The notes below the pieces were generated by a model. It was not told the DNA's origin. It saw only the letters and a program-made list of their open reading frames with translations, and did not search any database. A program made the position numbers and the translations under genes. 28,461 nt of DNA, taken from assembly GCA_022539475.1 (NCBI GenBank), contig VCMS01000454.1, positions 1-28,461 of the forward strand. The letters are read 5' to 3'. The DNA is from Gracilaria domingensis (taxonomy: Eukaryota; Rhodophyta; Florideophyceae; Gracilariales; Gracilariaceae). The stretch's first letter is position 1; the number at the start of each line of letters is the position of its first letter. Of this stretch, positions 27,066-28,461 are shown piece by piece.

Positions 27066-28364
27066 ATGTTTGCAACCGTGAAGTTCACCTACGCCATGGA
27101 AGATGATGGTAAGGATTCATCGACTGCTTTGGTCCCCGGTCTTCTTCTCTATTACAGAGATCCGGCTCCAGATAATCATGCCGATACACCAGAGTCTCTT
27201 TCATTGAACGAGGAGTTCAAGAAACTGAGTATTGGGCAATCCTTTCCACACATGGTGTTCATTAGTGCTTTGGATGCCAAGGTCATTCTCTGTGTGACGG
27301 GCTATCTAAGAAAAGATGGCGCTGCCTTCCTTTTTGAGGTGGACGAAGAAGTGATGAAGAATGGAATCGTGAACTTCACATACGAGAAGGAGAACGATAT
27401 GCTTTTGGCTGCGGCTAGCAAGCCTGGGATTCCAGAGAAAGGACTGATTCTCAAGGCCGAGAGGAACACAGTTGAGGAAGTTCCGTTGAAAATATCAGAG
27501 AAATATAAATCCTCTGAGTCAGGCATACCCGGGAAACGTCTCCAAGAAAGCTGGGTCGCAGGACTAGCTTTGCGGTACGCTCAGGTAACAGTTGCTGTTA
27601 TTCACTTCATGAAAATGGACGAGAGAGCCAAAAAGAAATTCTTGCTCTCAAAACCATTAACTTCGTCTACAGACGAGAGGCAGGAGGATATATTTTGGTG
27701 CTGGTATCCGTCTGCAAGGCCCATGATCCTAACGAAATTCATACTATTTCTTGGAGCGAGAGAAGTTTTGGAAAGGAAAGAGGTCGAGTTTGCCGAAACT
27801 GAGCTGCATCCGGTCCTCGGAGGGTTCTATTTGGTACGAATCTCTCAATCAGAGGACAAAAATAATGGAGAACTATGCACCCTGCAATATTCTGATGAGA
27901 ATAATTGCACATCGGAAGCTTATTTGGTCTTCGGGAGTAGTGTGAAAGGAGCGTTTGTTAACGAAAAGTGGCACAAGAGAGCTAGAATAACTCACGCAAT
28001 CCCGCTTCATATCCGCTTCGAGAATGATAAAGGATGCAAAGGGGTAAATGCTTGGGGTTCTTCAGGACTCCAATCTTTGGTGGATCTGGTCATTTTTCCA
28101 TCCGACCTTATTCCGAACGGAATTTACGGACCGATACGCTCAAAGATCTCTGGAGACGAGATCAAAAAGTTTGAAAAAGATAGTGATCCTGGGAAGAGGA
28201 AGCTGCCGAATACCATTGTGAACAAGCTAAAGCAAGATTCATCGGCAAACATAAAGGAAATGGTGGATCTTACATTTGCGTTGAAGATGGTGCCCGGTGC
28301 CGACCGAAAGCGTTCAGCCCCAACAAAAAACATTAATGACAAGGGGAAAAAAGTGAAGAAGTAG
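27066..28364 (+). CDS. Unrecognised 432-aa protein with lysine-rich tail
   Basis: ATG at 27066 (a non-ATG open extension runs upstream to 26931) and TAG at 28362-28364 give 432 aa. The body is a soluble alpha/beta-looking protein: LGGFYLVRISQSEDKNNG, EAYLVFGSSVKGAF and LVDLVIFPSDLIPNGIYGPI are strand-rich stretches. The C-terminus is basic (DRKRSAPTKNINDKGKKVKK), a likely nuclear signal or nucleic-acid contact. No family motif is seen. Its head-to-head position with the ParB-like gene suggests shared regulation and a shared job, but this is inference. The gene is intact and its frame is clean, unlike the relics elsewhere in the window. Confidence 0.6.
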   Translation: MFATVKFTYAMEDDGKDSSTALVPGLLLYYRDPAPDNHADTPESLSLNEEFKKLSIGQSFPHMVFISALDAKVILCVTGYLRKDGAAFLFEVDEEVMKNGIVNFTYEKENDMLLAAASKPGIPEKGLILKAERNTVEEVPLKISEKYKSSESGIPGKRLQESWVAGLALRYAQVTVAVIHFMKMDERAKKKFLLSKPLTSSTDERQEDIFWCWYPSARPMILTKFILFLGAREVLERKEVEFAETELHPVLGGFYLVRISQSEDKNNGELCTLQYSDENNCTSEAYLVFGSSVKGAFVNEKWHKRARITHAIPLHIRFENDKGCKGVNAWGSSGLQSLVDLVIFPSDLIPNGIYGPIRSKISGDEIKKFEKDSDPGKRKLPNTIVNKLKQDSSANIKEMVDLTFALKMVPGADRKRSAPTKNINDKGKKVKK

Positions 28365-28445
28365 AGCACCGTGTTTCTTTACTTCGATTTGTTTTGTTAC
28401 GCTTCAAATACGTATGTTTTCCTTCAGCTTATTAGTGCTTTCTTC

Positions 28446-28451
28446 ATTAAA
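28446..28451 (+). terminator. Possible polyadenylation signal
   Basis: ATTAAA lies 82 bases behind the stop of the 432-aa gene, in AT-rich DNA. A six-base match alone is weak. Confidence 0.25.
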
Positions 28452-28461
28452 CGCATCAAAA

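Overview
The window looks like a gene-poor, transposon-rich piece of a eukaryotic nuclear genome. It has long intron-poor reading frames, no bacterial operon or ribosome-binding-site layout, relics of eukaryotic transposon classes (a Crypton-type tyrosine recombinase, a LINE tail with RNase H and zinc knuckle, and a Ulp1-protease element) and several satellite-like tandem arrays. An intron-poor lineage rich in mobile elements, such as a red alga, would fit, but the sequence alone does not fix the organism.

Layout. 1-1421: a frameshifted tyrosine recombinase (Crypton-like), entering from the left edge. 2417-5379, minus strand: a mobile-element-like module. In transcription order it has a ParB-like DNA-binding frame, an overlapping frame with a Ulp1/C48 cysteine protease, and, after two tandem in-frame stops, a long Ser/Pro/Thr-rich frame. 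6280-7921, plus strand: an unrecognised gene in three overlapping frames. 8074-18557: a repeat block. It holds an 81-bp repeat with an internal palindrome, an 80-bp duplication, a small orphan gene (10499-10984), a 278-bp tandem pair, an AT-rich repeat of about 0.75 kb, a short telomere-like G-rich tract, a satellite of roughly 235-315 bp monomers with a higher-order period of about 1.1 kb, a 28-bp tandem repeat with two palindromes, and a 278-bp MITE-like inverted-repeat unit.

18603-28364 is the most interesting part: four large frames of which three run on the minus strand and one diverges from them. They are a USP/USPL1-like cysteine peptidase candidate, an orphan 406-aa protein, a 1040-aa protein with a ParB-like N-terminus plus a SUMO-interacting-type motif, a basic nuclear-localisation region and Cys pairs, and a divergent 432-aa protein with a lysine-rich tail. 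A decayed LINE tail lies between the orphan and the ParB-like gene.

Working idea (inference): two unrelated-looking modules in one window both combine a ParB-like domain with a ubiquitin/SUMO-type cysteine peptidase. This suggests a family of eukaryotic mobile elements that couples site-specific DNA binding to removal of ubiquitin-like modifiers. Short palindromes that recur in the repeat block are candidate binding sites. No function has been demonstrated, and every family call here was made by eye from motifs.
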